64,000 bases of DNA, taken from NCBI RefSeq assembly GCF_029024925.1, contig NZ_CP118962.1, positions 656,501 through 720,500 on the forward strand, given 5' to 3'. The position numbers and the translations under genes were made by a program. Origin of the DNA: Enterococcus faecalis (lineage in GTDB: Bacteria; Bacillota; Bacilli; Lactobacillales; Enterococcaceae). This document shows positions 16,958-25,783 of the stretch, one piece after another (the first letter of the stretch is position 1; each line of letters begins with the position of its first letter). The notes below the pieces were generated by a model, which did no database searches, was not told the DNA's origin, and was given only the letters and a program-made list of their open reading frames with translations.

Positions 16958-17986
16958 ATGAGTGTTGCACATCTTTTAACAGTTTTAGAAAACGATGAAT
17001 TTATTGAACGGATTCAAAAACGACCAGAAGCGTTCATTGGAACGACTGGCTTAGTCGGCTTAGAGAATTTACTTGTTCAGACAATTAACGGTTTATTAGA
17101 GTTTTTCATTGAAAAGAATCAAGGGAAAATTGCAATACAGTTATCGCGTCAACAAATCTCTTTTCAGGTATCTTCCACACGACCGCTTGTTTTTGAACAA
17201 AAGCAAGTCGATTTAGAACCACCTTTTCTGTATTTATCTGTTTTACAAGCCTTCTCAAAACAAGTAGGAATCAGTATCGATCAAGAAAAACAGCGGACTA
17301 TTTTTATTTACCATCAAGGGCAATTGAAAAAACGATTATTATTACCTATTGAAGAAACCCAGGAACGAATTGAAGTCTTGTTTTGGCCAGATACGCAAAT
17401 TTTTGGTACAGAATCGCTTTCTTATATGCGTGTTTTACAACAATGTCAACAGATTGCCATGTTGAATCCAGGCTTAAAGATTCTCTTAACACAAGAAGAG
17501 GAACAAAAAAATCTTTGTTATTACCCTAAAGGTTTAAGTAATTATTTATTTGAAAAAGATAACCCATTAACTAGAAAAGCCGCACCGATTATTCAAGCCA
17601 AGCAAACAGAATTGGCCCTTGTTCAATTTATTTTGAGTAAAAATCATGCACCGCAAGTGCAAAAAACATTTGTTAATGGGCATTATCCTAGTCTTGGTGG
17701 AACCCACTATGAGGGTTTTCTTGATGGCGTAGTGGCCGCCTTTAATCAATTTTTAGAGGAGCAACATTACTCATTATCTGTGACAGCAGATAGTTTTTTA
17801 GCAGAATTTGATTTTGTTTTAGCCATTACGATACCAAAGCCCCGCTACACGGATGCAACGAAAACCATTTTAAGAAATACAGAGTTATATGAAGTGGTTA
17901 AAGAAGTCGTTTTTGACGAATTACAACACTACTTTCAACGTCATCCCAAATGGTTAGAGCAAGGAAGAATCGAGGGAAATGAATGA
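16958..17986 (+). CDS. GyrB/ParE N-terminal-domain-like protein with a degenerate ATP site
   Basis: The 342-residue protein aligns by eye with the first two domains of type II topoisomerase B subunits. RPEAFIGTTGLVGLENLL corresponds to the RPGMYIGST..GLHHLV region, EIFxxxxFxYxxL to QIFGTESLSYMRVLQQC, LNPGLKILL to LNKGLKITL, GGTHYEGF (about residues 246-253) to GGTHEEGF, and IPKPRYTDATKTIL to VPxPQFEGQTKTKL. The catalytic Glu and Mg-binding Asn of the EVVDNSIDEA motif are replaced (VQTINGLLEFF), and the DDGRGIP motif and the TOPRIM domain are missing. It therefore cannot be a working topoisomerase subunit; role unknown. AAAGGAGG precedes the start. Confidence 0.75.
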   Translation: MSVAHLLTVLENDEFIERIQKRPEAFIGTTGLVGLENLLVQTINGLLEFFIEKNQGKIAIQLSRQQISFQVSSTRPLVFEQKQVDLEPPFLYLSVLQAFSKQVGISIDQEKQRTIFIYHQGQLKKRLLLPIEETQERIEVLFWPDTQIFGTESLSYMRVLQQCQQIAMLNPGLKILLTQEEEQKNLCYYPKGLSNYLFEKDNPLTRKAAPIIQAKQTELALVQFILSKNHAPQVQKTFVNGHYPSLGGTHYEGFLDGVVAAFNQFLEEQHYSLSVTADSFLAEFDFVLAITIPKPRYTDATKTILRNTELYEVVKEVVFDELQHYFQRHPKWLEQGRIEGNE

Positions 17987-18429
17987 AAATTTTTGTCGAT
18001 GGCGATGGTTCACCTGTGAAAGAGACGGTTATTGAAGTCGCTGTAGAGAAAGCTTTGGATGTGGTGATTGTTACTAGTGTAGATCATTATTCCTTAAAAG
18101 ATTATCCAGAAAATGTCTCTTTTGTGTATGTTGATAAAGGAGCGGATGCTGCTGATTTTAAAATTGTGCAGTTAATAAAAAAAGGGGATCTTTTAATTAC
18201 ACAAGATTATGGCTTAGCTTCCTTGGTTTTGCCAAAAGGAGTGTCGGTTTTACATCAACTGGGTTATCAATATACGAAAGAAAATATTGATGGCTTGTTA
18301 GAACAACGCTATTTTAGTGGCCAAATTCGGCGAAAAGGTGGCCGAACGAAAGGACCTAAACCTTTTACAGACCAAGATAGAACAACGTTTAAACAAGCCC
18401 TTATTGAGCTGGTGAAACGGAGTCTTTAG
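17983..18429 (+). CDS. YaiI/YqxD family protein (DUF188)
   Basis: The 148-residue protein starts KIFVDGDGSPVK and has the family motifs KGDLLITQDYGLASLVL and RKGGRTKGPKPFTDQDR. The fold is PIN/NYN-like with clustered Asp residues; biochemical function is not established. Its ATG overlaps the stop of the GyrB-like gene by 4 bases, so the two are co-translated, which may hint at a nucleic-acid role for the pair. Confidence 0.88.
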   Translation: MKIFVDGDGSPVKETVIEVAVEKALDVVIVTSVDHYSLKDYPENVSFVYVDKGADAADFKIVQLIKKGDLLITQDYGLASLVLPKGVSVLHQLGYQYTKENIDGLLEQRYFSGQIRRKGGRTKGPKPFTDQDRTTFKQALIELVKRSL

Positions 18430-18569
18430 CAAGGAAAAGGCAAGCAAAGAATTTTTCCTTCACTAAATTTGCTTCTATTATGAAACTGGGTTTTATGCTA
18501 AAATAAGTAAGGATAATTTGAAAAATAATTTTTTCTAAAAGACAGGAAAGAAACTAGGAGGACAAGCAT

Positions 18570-19640
18570 TTGAAGATTATTTTGTTGTATGGCGGCAGAA
18601 GTGAAGAGCACGATGTGTCTGTTTTGTCTGCATATTCCGTTTTAAATGCAATCTATTATAAATATTATCAAGTACAGTTAGTCTTTATTAGTAAAGACGG
18701 TCAATGGGTAAAAGGCCCTCTCTTATCTGAACGACCACAAAATAAAGAAGTTTTACATTTAACTTGGGCACAAACACCTGAAGAAACAGGCGAATTTTCA
18801 GGAAAACGAATCAGTCCTTCGGAAATTTATGAAGAAGAAGCGATTGTTTTCCCTGTTTTACATGGGCCAAATGGTGAAGATGGAACAATTCAAGGATTCA
18901 TGGAAACCATTAATATGCCTTATGTAGGCGCAGGTGTCTTAGCTAGTGCTAACGCAATGGACAAAATCATGACGAAATATCTTTTACAAACTGTTGGCAT
19001 TCCACAAGTACCATTCGTGCCAGTTTTAAGAAGTGACTGGAAAGGAAATCCAAAAGAAGTCTTTGAAAAATGTGAAGGTTCTTTAATTTATCCGGTCTTT
19101 GTTAAACCTGCCAATATGGGTTCTAGTGTCGGAATTAGCAAAGCGGAAAATCGTGAAGAATTGCAAGAAGCATTGGAAGAAGCTTTCCGTTATGATGCCC
19201 GAGCAATTGTTGAACAAGGGATTGAAGCACGTGAAATTGAAGTAGCCATTTTAGGAAATGAAGATGTCCGTACGACTTTACCTGGTGAAGTGGTGAAAGA
19301 TGTCGCTTTCTATGATTATGATGCAAAATACATCAATAACACGATTGAAATGCAAATCCCAGCGCATGTTCCAGAAGAAGTAGCTCATCAAGCGCAAGAA
19401 TACGCTAAAAAAGCGTATATTATGTTAGATGGAAGTGGCTTAAGTCGCTGTGATTTCTTCTTAACAAGCAAAAACGAATTATTCCTGAATGAATTGAACA
19501 CCATGCCTGGTTTTACTGACTTTAGTATGTATCCTTTACTGTGGGAAAATATGGGCTTGAAATACAGTGATTTAATTGAGGAACTGATTCAGTTAGCTTT
19601 GAATCGTTTTAAACAACGCCAAGAATTTTATAATAACTAA
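18570..19640 (+). CDS. ddl: D-alanine--D-alanine ligase
   Basis: The 356-residue ATP-grasp enzyme makes D-Ala-D-Ala for peptidoglycan. It starts at a TTG preceded by AACTAGGAGG. Motifs: LLYGGRSEEHDVSVLSA at the N-terminus, FPVLHGPNGEDGTIQG, FVKPANMGSSVGISK, and LNELNTMPGFTDFSMYP. The omega-loop reads KDVAFYDYDAKY with Tyr at the specificity position, as in D-Ala-D-Ala ligases and unlike the Phe of vancomycin-resistance D-Ala-D-Lac ligases. An extended -10 (TGC TAAAAT at 18496-18504) lies upstream. Confidence 0.96.
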   Translation: MKIILLYGGRSEEHDVSVLSAYSVLNAIYYKYYQVQLVFISKDGQWVKGPLLSERPQNKEVLHLTWAQTPEETGEFSGKRISPSEIYEEEAIVFPVLHGPNGEDGTIQGFMETINMPYVGAGVLASANAMDKIMTKYLLQTVGIPQVPFVPVLRSDWKGNPKEVFEKCEGSLIYPVFVKPANMGSSVGISKAENREELQEALEEAFRYDARAIVEQGIEAREIEVAILGNEDVRTTLPGEVVKDVAFYDYDAKYINNTIEMQIPAHVPEEVAHQAQEYAKKAYIMLDGSGLSRCDFFLTSKNELFLNELNTMPGFTDFSMYPLLWENMGLKYSDLIEELIQLALNRFKQRQEFYNN

Positions 19641-19658
19641 GAAGAAAAAATCACACAA

Positions 19659-19694
19659 GACTGGGACATGACAAGACTTTGGCATGTCCCAGTC
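19659..19694 (+). repeat. Perfect intercistronic hairpin between ddl and murF
   Basis: GACTGGGACATG (19659-19670) and CATGTCCCAGTC (19683-19694) form a 12-bp stem. No T tract follows, so it is not an ordinary terminator. It may tune expression of murF or mark an RNA-processing site. Confidence 0.7.
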
Positions 19695-19718
19695 CCTGTG
19701 TCAGAGGAGCAAAACATA

Positions 19719-21092
19719 ATGAAATTAACCTTCTGGGAAGTAGCGCAAGCGGTTGAAGCCAGTAATGATTGGCAACAATGGCCTGATTTTCCTTTAACAG
19801 GCATTGAATTTGATAGTCGTAAAATTGTGAAAGGAAATCTCTTTGTTCCTTTACAAGGTGAAAATGATGGTCATCGTTTTATTGAGAGTGCCATGGCTAA
19901 TGGCTGTCAGGCCGCTTTTTGGGGACAGGATTTAGTCGATGCGCCGCAACAATTGCCTGTTTTGCATGTTACTGATCCACTGGTTGCTATGCAAAAATTA
20001 GCTACCTATTATTTAAATAAAATGCAACCGAATGTCATCGCTGTGACTGGCAGTAATGGAAAAACTACCACTAAAGATTTGATTGCTGCTGTGTTATCTG
20101 AAAAGTTTGTGACTTACAAAACGCAAGGCAATTACAATAATCAAATTGGCTTACCCTATACTATTTTACACATGCCTGATGAAACAGAAAAACTGATTTT
20201 AGAAATGGGCATGGATCATGCTCAGGAAATTTCTTTCCTTTCCAATCTGGCTCAGCCAGAAGTTGCTGCCATCACAATGATTGGCGAAGCCCATGTGGAA
20301 AATTTAGGCTCACGAGCAGGCATTGCACAAGCAAAAATGGAAATCGTAGATGGTTTAGCCAAAGACGGTAGTTTATTTGTGCCAAGCGATGAACCTTTGC
20401 TAGAACCATTGGTGGAAAAAGTCACGCAACAAGTGATTACTTTTGGTTTTAGCCAGGAAAGTCAACTTCAAGGAATCGTCACAAATGAAGCCAAAGAGCA
20501 AACCTCATTCAAAATCAGTGATACACAAATGACGTTTACGATTCCAGTGCCAGGAACCTATAATGTCACCAATGCATTAATCGCAATTGGTATTGGTCGG
20601 TATTTCCAATTAACGGATAGTGAGATTCAAAAAGGGTTGGCTACAGCGGAACTAACAAAGAATCGGACAGAATGGCTGAAAGCAGCGAATGGTGCCGAAA
20701 TTTTAAGTGACGTGTACAATGCCAATCCGACAGCTATGGGTCTTGTTCTGGACAGTTTTAGCAAAATGTCCAAAGTAGGAAAACGAATTGCTGTTTTAGG
20801 AGACATGCTGGAATTAGGTCCTGATTCTGCTAGCATGCATCAAGCAATGGCGCAGCATTTAGCCCCAGATGCGATTGAAGAAGTCTTTTTATATGGTTCT
20901 GAAATGGCTTATTTAGCTGATAAATTGCAAGAAACCTATGCACCAGCTAACATTCATTCTTTTAAAAAAGAAGAAAAAAATGAGTTGATTGAAGCTGTCA
21001 AAAAAGTCTTACAGCCAGAAGATATGGTGGTTTTAAAGGGAAGTAACGGGATGGGACTTCGTGAAGTCATCGATGCACTTTTGGAAAAGTAA
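19719..21092 (+). CDS. murF: UDP-N-acetylmuramoyl-tripeptide--D-alanyl-D-alanine ligase
   Basis: The 457-residue Mur ligase adds the D-Ala-D-Ala made by the upstream ddl to the UDP-MurNAc-tripeptide. The ATP loop is VTGSNGKTTTKDLIAAVL near residue 110. TYKTQGNYNNQIGLPYT and YNANPTAMGLVLDSF (C-terminal domain) are typical. The start at 19719 follows CAGAGGAG; an in-frame start at 19668 would place the hairpin inside the gene and has no ribosome binding site. ddl and murF form a functional pair. Confidence 0.95.
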   Translation: MKLTFWEVAQAVEASNDWQQWPDFPLTGIEFDSRKIVKGNLFVPLQGENDGHRFIESAMANGCQAAFWGQDLVDAPQQLPVLHVTDPLVAMQKLATYYLNKMQPNVIAVTGSNGKTTTKDLIAAVLSEKFVTYKTQGNYNNQIGLPYTILHMPDETEKLILEMGMDHAQEISFLSNLAQPEVAAITMIGEAHVENLGSRAGIAQAKMEIVDGLAKDGSLFVPSDEPLLEPLVEKVTQQVITFGFSQESQLQGIVTNEAKEQTSFKISDTQMTFTIPVPGTYNVTNALIAIGIGRYFQLTDSEIQKGLATAELTKNRTEWLKAANGAEILSDVYNANPTAMGLVLDSFSKMSKVGKRIAVLGDMLELGPDSASMHQAMAQHLAPDAIEEVFLYGSEMAYLADKLQETYAPANIHSFKKEEKNELIEAVKKVLQPEDMVVLKGSNGMGLREVIDALLEK

Positions 21093-21108
21093 ATAAGTTT
21101 CATAAAAC

Positions 21109-21137
21109 TTGCTGAAAATAGGATTCTATGATAGAAT
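21109..21137 (+). promoter_or_regulatory. Promoter of cshA, about 250 nt upstream of its start
   Basis: TTGCTG (21109-21114), a 17-base spacer and TAGAAT (21132-21137). The resulting leader (about 21144-21394) carries no gene and includes a GGAAGAAATCGTTCTTTCC hairpin at 21351-21369 just before the ribosome binding site. Confidence 0.55.
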
Positions 21138-21394
21138 GACCTATTGCCGGAAGATGACGAGAAAAATTGAATCGTAGTAAATAAAATAGATCTATTTCTA
21201 TGTTTAATAATAAATGTGAAGCTGAACGACCACGTTTGGCTTTTCTAATGCCATAAGGTGAATTTTTCGGTGAAATCAGGAAAGAAGAAATAGTTGGCAC
21301 ACTATAATGGATTTCTTTTTAACAACTGAAAGTGAAGACACCTGAAACTAGGAAGAAATCGTTCTTTCCGAAACAAAATCTAGGAGGATATCAT

Positions 21395-22942
21395 TTGAAA
21401 TTTAAAGAACTTGGTTTAGCGCCAGAATTATTATCAGCGGTAGAACGCGCAGGCTTCGAGGAAGCAACCCCTATTCAATCAGAAACAATTCCGTTAGCGT
21501 TAGCAGGAAAAGACGTAATCGGACAAGCACAAACAGGAACAGGGAAAACCGCTGCTTTTGGCTTACCAATGCTTAACAAAATTGACGCAGACAACCGCGT
21601 TATTCAAGGATTAGTCATTGCACCAACCCGTGAGTTGGCTATCCAAACACAAGAAGAGTTATTCCGTTTAGGCCGCGATAAAAAGATTCGCGTCCAAGCC
21701 GTTTACGGTGGGGCTGATATCGGTCGCCAAATCCGTGGACTAAAAGATCGTCCACATATCGTTGTAGGTACACCAGGACGTTTACTAGACCATATTAACC
21801 GTCGTACCTTGAAATTAGAAACTGTTGAAACATTAGTTTTAGACGAAGCAGATGAAATGTTAAACATGGGCTTCTTGGAAGACATTGAAAAAATCATCTC
21901 ACAAGTGCCAGAACAACGTCAAACACTTCTATTTTCAGCAACTATGCCGCCAGCAATCAAGAATATTGGCGTGAAATTCATGAAACAACCAGAACATGTG
22001 AAGATTAAAGCCAAAGAAATGACGGCTGATTTAATTGATCAATATTATGTACGTTCAAAAGACTTTGAAAAATTTGACATTATGACACGTTTACTAGACG
22101 TGCAAACCCCAGAATTGACCATTGTCTTTGGTCGGACAAAACGCCGTGTTGATGAACTTGCCCGCGGGTTAGAAGCGCGTGGTTACAAAGCAGAAGGCAT
22201 CCATGGCGACCTATCACAACAAAAACGGATGAGCGTTTTACGTTCATTCAAAAATGGTAACTTAGATATCTTAGTGGCAACAGATGTAGCAGCACGTGGG
22301 TTAGATATTTCAGGTGTCACCCATGTCTATAACTACGATATTCCACAAGATCCAGAAAGTTATGTTCACCGTATTGGTCGGACAGGTCGTGCTGGTAAAG
22401 GTGGTATGTCTGTGACGTTTGTAACACCAAACGAAATGGGTTACTTACATGTCATCGAAAACCTAACGAAAAAACGGATGACACCATTACGTCCACCAAC
22501 CGAAAAAGAAGCATTTAAAGGACAATTAAGTGCAGCTGTTGAAACCATCGAAAGTGATCTAGAAGAAAATGGTTTAGACAAATATCTAGAATCTGCTGAA
22601 GCGTTATTAGAAAAATATTCAGCGACAGACTTAGCTGCGTTATTATTAAAAACAGTAGCGAAAGATCCAGCAGATGCGGTTCCTGTAAAAATTACCCCAG
22701 AACGACCATTGCCTTCAAATAAAAAAGGCTTTAACAAAAATGGCCGTGGTGGTGGCGGTGGGAACAACCGTAATCGCAACCGTGGTGGCAATGGTAAAGG
22801 TGGCAGCTATCGTGGCAACAAAAACCATAAAGATGGCGACCGTAATTACAAAAATAGCGACCGCAAAAATAAAGATCAACGTGGCGGCAAACGTCATAAC
22901 GATAAAAAACGTGGTTTCGTCATTCGCGAAAACGCCAAATAA
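21395..22942 (+). CDS. cshA: DEAD-box RNA helicase CshA
   Basis: The 515-residue protein has the complete motif set: Q motif ([13 protein letters not shown]), [31 protein letters not shown], and [15 protein letters not shown]-terminal extension of about 90 residues rich in Gly, Arg, Asn and Lys serves as an RNA-binding tail. Length and tail match Firmicute CshA, which works in ribosome assembly and in the RNA degradosome, notably in the cold. The start is a TTG with TAGGAGG seven bases before it; the ATG at 21332 has no ribosome binding site. The long leader suggests post-transcriptional control. Confidence 0.93.
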   Translation: MKFKELGLAPELLSAVERAGFEEATPIQSETIPLALAGKDVIGQAQTGTGKTAAFGLPMLNKIDADNRVIQGLVIAPTRELAIQTQEELFRLGRDKKIRVQAVYGGADIGRQIRGLKDRPHIVVGTPGRLLDHINRRTLKLETVETLVLDEADEMLNMGFLEDIEKIISQVPEQRQTLLFSATMPPAIKNIGVKFMKQPEHVKIKAKEMTADLIDQYYVRSKDFEKFDIMTRLLDVQTPELTIVFGRTKRRVDELARGLEARGYKAEGIHGDLSQQKRMSVLRSFKNGNLDILVATDVAARGLDISGVTHVYNYDIPQDPESYVHRIGRTGRAGKGGMSVTFVTPNEMGYLHVIENLTKKRMTPLRPPTEKEAFKGQLSAAVETIESDLEENGLDKYLESAEALLEKYSATDLAALLLKTVAKDPADAVPVKITPERPLPSNKKGFNKNGRGGGGGNNRNRNRGGNGKGGSYRGNKNHKDGDRNYKNSDRKNKDQRGGKRHNDKKRGFVIRENAK

Positions 22943-22944
22943 TC

Positions 22945-22988
22945 AAAAGAGCGAGTGTTCCGTCTATGAACGGAACACTCGCTCTTTT
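22945..22988 (+). terminator. Terminator of cshA
   Basis: A perfect 18-bp stem (22945-22962 with 22971-22988) ends in T6. It also lies behind the reverse-strand small gene at 23003. Confidence 0.95.
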
Positions 22989-23002
22989 TTGGTAGATAAT
23001 CG

Positions 23003-23269
23003 TTAAATAGAAAAACTTAAAAAAAGTAAAAAAGGCATCAAAATGATATAGAAAAAGAAAAACGCCAAAATTATCCAAGTTTTCAACGGGGAAGTTAGAT
23101 TGAAGAGTTTCATTTTTTGTTGTAGCAAATGAATGGTTACGATCCAAACCAGTTGCAAGAGAAAAAATAGGCTGGGATTTTTAAAGAAGATTGGAAATAT
23201 GTAGAGCAACAAAGTAAAAATAAATAGGGCGCAACGAAGTAACTTTTTTTGCCGAGAAGTTAAAGTCAT
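23003..23269 (-). CDS. Small membrane protein of unknown function
   Basis: The 88-residue product has a basic start (MTLTSRQKKLLR) and about three hydrophobic segments with many Phe and Leu. On the minus strand AAGGAGAAAAATGT precedes the ATG, a good ribosome binding site, and the gene converges with cshA. I do not recognise it. Confidence 0.6.
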   Translation of the reverse strand: MTLTSRQKKLLRCALFIFTLLLYIFPIFFKNPSLFFLLQLVWIVTIHLLQQKMKLFNLTSPLKTWIILAFFFFYIILMPFLLFLSFSI

Positions 23270-23573
23270 ACATTTTTCTCCTTTTTCTTTTTATTCTCCC
23301 ATAAGTAGCCAAAATTTTATATAAAATATCAGAACATCCGCTTAGTTTCCTGATTTTTTTCCGATACTTCTTAGTTGTTGTCTTACTTTTATAAAAATTC
23401 AGAAAAATTTTATAAAAATGTAAATAGGAAGAAAACGTATGGTACTTCAATTTGTGTGAGGATCTTGTAAAACATTCTTTATTTTTTTAGCGAATCAGTG
23501 GAAAAATTTTGAAATTTTGTTAAAATGAAAGGTAATTCGGAGTAACTATATTAAATAGGAAGTAAGGCGGAAA
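23270..23573. other. AT-rich divergent intergenic region upstream of acpS
   Basis: No gene is seen. Two copies of TTTTATAAAAAT lie about 20 bases apart near 23388-23420. An extended -10 (TGT TAAAAT, 23518-23526) serves acpS. The promoter of the reverse-strand small gene is not clear. Confidence 0.4.
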
Positions 23574-23927
23574 ATGATAAAGGGAATTGGTATTGACGCA
23601 GTAGAATTAAGTCGGATAAAACCGATTGTTGAAAAACAAGGATCATTTATTCAACGGGTTTTAACACCTAACGAATTGACCCTTTTTGAAAAGTTATCTA
23701 CAAAACGTCAAATAGAATTTTTAGCTGGTCGTTTTGCTTGTAAAGAAGCGTTCTCTAAAGCATGGGGCACAGGGATTGGTAAAGTTGGTTTACAAGATAT
23801 TGAGGTGCTGACTGAAAAAACAGGTGCACCATACGTAGCAAACTCGCCCCATAATGGTAAAGTGTTTGTCTCGATTACGCACACAGATACTATGGCGATT
23901 GCACAAATTGTTTTAGAAAGCGAATAA
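23574..23927 (+). CDS. acpS: Holo-[acyl-carrier-protein] synthase
   Basis: The 117-residue enzyme transfers 4'-phosphopantetheine from CoA to apo-ACP. It has GIGIDAVELSRI with the Mg-binding Asp, and FLAGRFACKEAFSKAWGTG with the second metal ligand and CoA-binding Lys. Length is typical. AAGTAAGGCGGAAA precedes the ATG. It is followed by alr and mazF in the order conserved across Firmicutes. Confidence 0.95.
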   Translation: MIKGIGIDAVELSRIKPIVEKQGSFIQRVLTPNELTLFEKLSTKRQIEFLAGRFACKEAFSKAWGTGIGKVGLQDIEVLTEKTGAPYVANSPHNGKVFVSITHTDTMAIAQIVLESE

Positions 23928-23956
23928 TAGAAGCAACGAAGAAAGAAGGATGTACA

Positions 23957-25072
23957 ATGGTCGTTGGATGGCATCGTCCTACACGGTTACATATCGATAC
24001 GCAAGCAATTACTGAAAATGTCCAAAAGGAATGTCAACGTTTGCCAGAAGGAACCGCTTTATTTGCGGTTGTAAAAGCGAACGGCTATGGGCATGGCGCC
24101 GTAGAATCCGCTAAAGCGGCGAAAAAAGGTGGCGCGACAGGTTTTTGTGTCGCCTTATTGGATGAAGCAATTGAATTGAGAGAAGCAGGTGTTCAGGACC
24201 CCATTTTAATTTTGAGTGTGGTAGACTTAGCTTATGTGCCTTTGTTGATTCAATATGATTTGTCTGTAACGGTAGCTACACAAGAATGGTTAGAAGCTAC
24301 TCTTCAACAACTAACGCCTGAGAGTAACACGCCATTACGTGTTCACTTAAAAGTCGATACTGGCATGGGACGGATTGGCTTTTTAACCCCGGAAGAGACT
24401 AAGCAAGCAGTGCGGTTTGTTCAATCCCACAAAGAATTTTTATGGGAAGGGATTTTTACTCATTTTTCAACAGCTGATGAAATCGATACAAGCTATTTTG
24501 AAAAACAAGCAGGGCGTTTTAAGGCTGTTCTAGCAGTTTTAGAAGAGTTACCACGGTATGTCCATGTTAGCAATAGTGCGACAGCGTTATGGCATCCTGA
24601 TGTGCCAGGAAACATGATTCGCTATGGAGTAGCCATGTATGGATTGAACCCTTCAGGTAATAAGCTGGCCCCAAGCTATGCGTTAAAGCCGGCCTTACGG
24701 TTGACCAGTGAACTTATCCATGTAAAACGCTTAGCGGCTGGTGAAGGGATTGGCTATGGCGAAACCTACGTAACTGAAGCTGAAGAATGGATTGGGACAG
24801 TGCCAATCGGCTATGCAGATGGCTGGTTGCGTCATCTCCAAGGATTTACAGTGCTCGTGAATGGTAAGCGTTGCGAAATCGTCGGACGAGTGTGTATGGA
24901 TCAATGTATGATTCGTTTAGCAGAAGAAGTTCCTGTCGGCTCAGTCGTTACATTAGTTGGAAAAGATGGCAATGAAGAAAATACGTTACAAATGGTAGCC
25001 GAAAAATTAGAAACCATTCATTATGAAGTTGCATGTACTTTCTCACAAAGAATCCCCAGAGAATATAACTAG
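23957..25072 (+). CDS. alr: Alanine racemase
   Basis: The 371-residue PLP enzyme interconverts L- and D-alanine, feeding ddl. The PLP Lys is in FAVVKANGYGHGAVES (about residue 40); the second catalytic Tyr is in GEGIGYGETYV (about residue 263). HLKVDTGMGRIGF and the C-terminal VCMDQCMIRL are typical. GAAGGATG precedes the ATG. It lies 15 bases before mazF. Confidence 0.96.
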   Translation: MVVGWHRPTRLHIDTQAITENVQKECQRLPEGTALFAVVKANGYGHGAVESAKAAKKGGATGFCVALLDEAIELREAGVQDPILILSVVDLAYVPLLIQYDLSVTVATQEWLEATLQQLTPESNTPLRVHLKVDTGMGRIGFLTPEETKQAVRFVQSHKEFLWEGIFTHFSTADEIDTSYFEKQAGRFKAVLAVLEELPRYVHVSNSATALWHPDVPGNMIRYGVAMYGLNPSGNKLAPSYALKPALRLTSELIHVKRLAAGEGIGYGETYVTEAEEWIGTVPIGYADGWLRHLQGFTVLVNGKRCEIVGRVCMDQCMIRLAEEVPVGSVVTLVGKDGNEENTLQMVAEKLETIHYEVACTFSQRIPREYN

Positions 25073-25087
25073 ATAGGAGGTTCCGCT

Positions 25088-25465
25088 ATGGTCAAACGCG
25101 GAGATATTTATTTTGCAGACCTTTCCCCAGTAGTGGGCTCGGAACAAGGTGGCGTCAGACCTGTCCTTGTTGTCCAAAATAACTTAGGTAATCATTTTAG
25201 CCCAACGATTATCGTTGCGGCGATCACAGCCAAAATGGCAAAGCCAAAATTGCCAACACATATCGGGATTAATTCTGATGAAACAGGCATTGAAAAAGAT
25301 TCAGTGATTCTTTTAGAGCAGATTCGAACAATCGATAAGGGTCGCTTGAAAGAAAAAGTTTGTCATTTGAGACTTGATATTATGGAAGAAGTTGATCGTG
25401 CCTTAGGCATCAGTGTTGGACTTAGTAGCGATTCAGCCCCAGCAAAAGCAAATTCAGCTACATAA
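25088..25465 (+). CDS. mazF: MazF/EndoA endoribonuclease toxin, no mazE between it and alr
   Basis: The 125-residue protein is a close match to Bacillus EndoA/NdoA ([27 protein letters not shown] begins the catalytic loop; the stretch [10 protein letters not shown] carries the conserved Thr). EndoA cuts RNA at UACAU (family knowledge). In Bacillus an antitoxin gene lies between alr and ndoA; here only 15 bases separate alr from mazF, so the antitoxin is absent at this place. TAGGAGGTTCCGCT precedes the ATG. The last 12 residues ([12 protein letters not shown]) form a low-complexity tail. Confidence 0.92.
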   Translation: MVKRGDIYFADLSPVVGSEQGGVRPVLVVQNNLGNHFSPTIIVAAITAKMAKPKLPTHIGINSDETGIEKDSVILLEQIRTIDKGRLKEKVCHLRLDIMEEVDRALGISVGLSSDSAPAKANSAT

Positions 25466-25562
25466 AGAACGATAGCTACTATGAAATCAACAAAGACTAA
25501 TTGGATTTTTTAAAAAGCGACTGATCTAGTTCGGTTCGCTAAACATAGTTTGAGTAAAAGCG

Positions 25563-25596
25563 AGAGAGATGGCCAAGTGGCATCTCTCTTTTTTTG
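25563..25596 (+). terminator. Terminator after mazF
   Basis: AGAGAGATGGCCA and TGGCATCTCTCT pair with one bulged base, followed by T7. Confidence 0.88.
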
Positions 25597-25666
25597 TTTT
25601 ATATTTTAAAAATTAAAATATAAATATAAAATATAAAATTTTATCATCGTATTTTAAATAAAGTTG

Positions 25667-25695
25667 TTGGCAAGGCTCAAACGGAATGTTACAAT
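25667..25695 (+). promoter_or_regulatory. Promoter of the envelope operon
   Basis: TTGGCA (25667-25672), a 17-base spacer and TACAAT (25690-25695): five of six matches in both boxes. Confidence 0.75.
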
Positions 25696-25783
25696 CAATA
25701 CTATATAGAGTTTTTAAAGAGCGTAACAGGTGATTTTACAAGTTTTGATTGTCGAGCGATGACATAAAGGAGATTATATTTGT

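Larger units (their letters stand above)
25466..25783. other. Intergenic region between mazF and the envelope operon
   Basis: It holds the mazF terminator (25563-25596), an AT-only stretch built from ATATAAA units (about 25600-25642) and a good promoter at 25667-25695. No gene is seen. A leader of about 80 nt precedes the next gene. Confidence 0.6.

Noticed and set aside
16958-17986. Calling the GyrB-like gene a second gyrase or topoisomerase IV subunit
   Set aside because: ATP-site residues and the TOPRIM domain are missing, and no gyrA/parC partner is adjacent.
18570-19640. Vancomycin-resistance type D-Ala-D-Lac ligase
   Set aside because: The omega-loop carries Tyr (AFYDYDAKY), as in ordinary D-Ala-D-Ala ligases, and no van genes are present.
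22740-23006. Ala/Val-rich 88-codon frame at the end of cshA
   Set aside because: Shadow of the Gly/Arg/Asn-rich helicase tail in another frame; no ribosome binding site.
25600-25642. Tandem repeat or CRISPR-like array
   Set aside because: Only a short AT-only stretch with irregular ATATAAA units; no spacers.
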